Source of the DNA: Fidelibacterota bacterium TCS55
GTDB taxonomy: Bacteria; Fidelibacterota; Marinisomatia; Marinisomatales; TCS55
Direction: 5' to 3'
DNA length: 14,906 nucleotides
NCBI GenBank assembly: GCA_905182385.1
Contig: CAJJBS010000020.1
Span: 1 to 14,906 of the forward strand
Shown: piece by piece, positions 14,163-14,906 of the stretch
Position numbering within the stretch: position 1 is the first letter of the stretch
Layout: every line of letters starts with the position of its first letter
The notes under the pieces: generated by a model
Seen by the model: the letters and a program-made list of their open reading frames with translations, nothing else
What the model was told of the DNA's origin: nothing
Database searches by the model: none
Translations under genes and position numbers: made by a program

Positions 14163-14730
14163 AGATTACTCCTTTATTTTTATTTTTAATAATATTCATA
14201 ATTTTATTTACGGCTTGATCTAAATCATCATTTATTATGTGATAATCAAAATTTGATTTATATGCTAATTCTGAATCAAGCCTTTCTAAACGTTTAATTA
14301 TACGTTCATTGCTATCAGTGCCTCTTTTTTGAAGACGATATTTTAAATCTTCAACACTTGGAGGTTCTACAAAAATTGATAATGATTTAGTTGGGTAAAG
14401 TTTTTTTACAGACATCGCACCTTTCACATCCAACTCTAAAAGGATCATTTTATCTTTATTAATTGCTTCATCTAAAGTTGACTTCAATGTTCCATAGTAG
14501 AAATTACCATGAATTTTTTCCCATTCAACAAATTTATCATCTTTAATTTTTTTTTCAAATTTTGAATTTGACGTAAAAAAGTAATCCTTGCCATCAATTT
14601 CATTTTCTCTTATTTGACGCGTAGTACATGATACAGAAAAAATAATCGAAGAATCTAACTTTTGTAAGTATTTGCAAATAGTAGTTTTTCCTGATCCAGA
14701 CGGAGCTGAAATAATTATAAAGTTATTCAT
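14152..14730 (-). CDS. gmk: Guanylate kinase
   Basis: A 192-residue enzyme that phosphorylates GMP to GDP with ATP. Seen: the P-loop SAPSGSGKTT at 8-17 (G12, G14, K15, T16), the GMP-binding stretch SCTTRQIRENEIDG (34-47) with S34, R38 and R41, Y50, FVEWEKIHGNFYYGT (67-81) with E69 and Y78, and the LELDVKGA segment at 98-105. These match the GMP-site residues of the yeast enzyme in spacing. The length is typical. The ATG overlaps the yicC stop by four bases (ATGA), and there is no ribosome site. The yicC-gmk-rpoZ order is a common bacterial arrangement. Confidence 0.96.
   Translation of the reverse strand: MNNFIIISAPSGSGKTTICKYLQKLDSSIIFSVSCTTRQIRENEIDGKDYFFTSNSKFEKKIKDDKFVEWEKIHGNFYYGTLKSTLDEAINKDKMILLELDVKGAMSVKKLYPTKSLSIFVEPPSVEDLKYRLQKRGTDSNERIIKRLERLDSELAYKSNFDYHIINDDLDQAVNKIMNIIKNKNKGVIYGS
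14169..14175 (-). promoter_or_regulatory. Shine-Dalgarno site of rpoZ
   Basis: AAAGGAG on the minus strand, six bases before the rpoZ ATG at 14162 and inside the 3' end of gmk. It fixes the rpoZ start and is one of the two clear sites in the window. Confidence 0.75.
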
Positions 14731-14906
14731 AAAATATTCTGTACTTGTTCTCTAATTTTTTCAGACTCATCTTTCATAAATATAACTTTATTTATTACTT
14801 TTTCAGATGCACTCTTAGATCCGATTGTATTTATTTCACGACTAATTTCTTGTAAAAGAAAATTTAAGGCTTTGCCTGATGGTCCATTTTTAATGAGCAT
14901 TTTACT
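14727..14906 (-). CDS. yicC: YicC-family endoribonuclease-like protein, C-terminal part only
   Basis: The last 59 codons of a gene entering from the right edge; the frame is open across the edge and ends TGA at 14727. Seen: GPSGKALNFLLQEISREINTIGSKS (split at NFLL/QEIS), then KDESEKIREQVQNIL at the end. This is the strongly conserved C-terminus of YicC proteins, where LDFLxQExxREINTIGSK and EKIREQVQN are typical. YicC members from E. coli have been described as endoribonucleases. Its position before gmk is the usual one. Only about a fifth of a normal-length protein is visible. Confidence 0.92.
   Translation of the reverse strand, partial: SKMLIKNGPSGKALNFLLQEISREINTIGSKSASEKVINKVIFMKDESEKIREQVQNIL

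Overview
The window is a strongly AT-rich (by eye about 30% GC) stretch of bacterial chromosome in which every supported gene lies on the minus strand. I find 18 protein-coding genes, two of them cut by the window edges. Genes overlap by 1-55 bases or are separated by fewer than about 35, except around tatA. There are no tRNA or rRNA genes, insertion sequences, prophage genes or CRISPR arrays, and no gene-free stretch above 300 bases. Read in transcription order (right to left), it is mostly core housekeeping and cell-envelope genes. The organism is a diderm: it has apolipoprotein N-acyltransferase, a periplasmic HtrA protease and TatA. The Bat (aerotolerance-type) von Willebrand cluster, the DUF5683-like protein and the scarcity of Shine-Dalgarno sequences suggest the Fibrobacteres-Chlorobi-Bacteroidetes side of the tree. 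An uncultured marine lineage such as Marinimicrobia (SAR406) would fit. The placement is an inference from gene content and style, not from a search.

Right part (about 14906-9199), nucleotide metabolism and replication: the C-terminal end of a YicC-type protein, guanylate kinase (gmk), an RNA polymerase omega-like subunit (rpoZ), a strongly diverged uracil-DNA-glycosylase-fold protein, replicative helicase DnaB, a bifunctional (p)ppGpp synthetase/hydrolase (Rel), and the Holliday-junction resolvase-like RuvX/YqgF. GTP supply (gmk), its conversion to (p)ppGpp (rel), a polymerase subunit that in other bacteria contributes to ppGpp binding (omega) and the replicative helicase sit in one tight gene array.

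Middle part (about 9202-2618), envelope and RNA modification: apolipoprotein N-acyltransferase (lnt), a small DUF5683-like exported/membrane protein, a stand-alone EcfT/CbiQ-like membrane protein without ATPase partners, tRNA pseudouridine synthase TruA, an HtrA/DegS-like protease with one PDZ domain, phosphatidylserine decarboxylase and phosphatidylserine synthase (together making phosphatidylethanolamine), a DUF4321-like small membrane protein, and tatA. The array ends at a hairpin terminator just after tatA.

Left part (about 2573-1): an extended -10 promoter directly behind the terminator starts a new unit with batA, batB and a signal-peptide TPR protein (batC/E-like). The TPR protein has a charged C-terminal tail encoded by a 15-bp tandem repeat that runs off the window edge.

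I do not see a clearly new multi-gene system. The points most worth a second look are the UDG-like protein that appears to have lost its iron-sulfur cysteines and active-site motif, the orphan EcfT with a degenerate coupling motif, the two-level repeat in the TPR protein, and the Bat cluster that begins without MoxR/DUF58 genes directly upstream.
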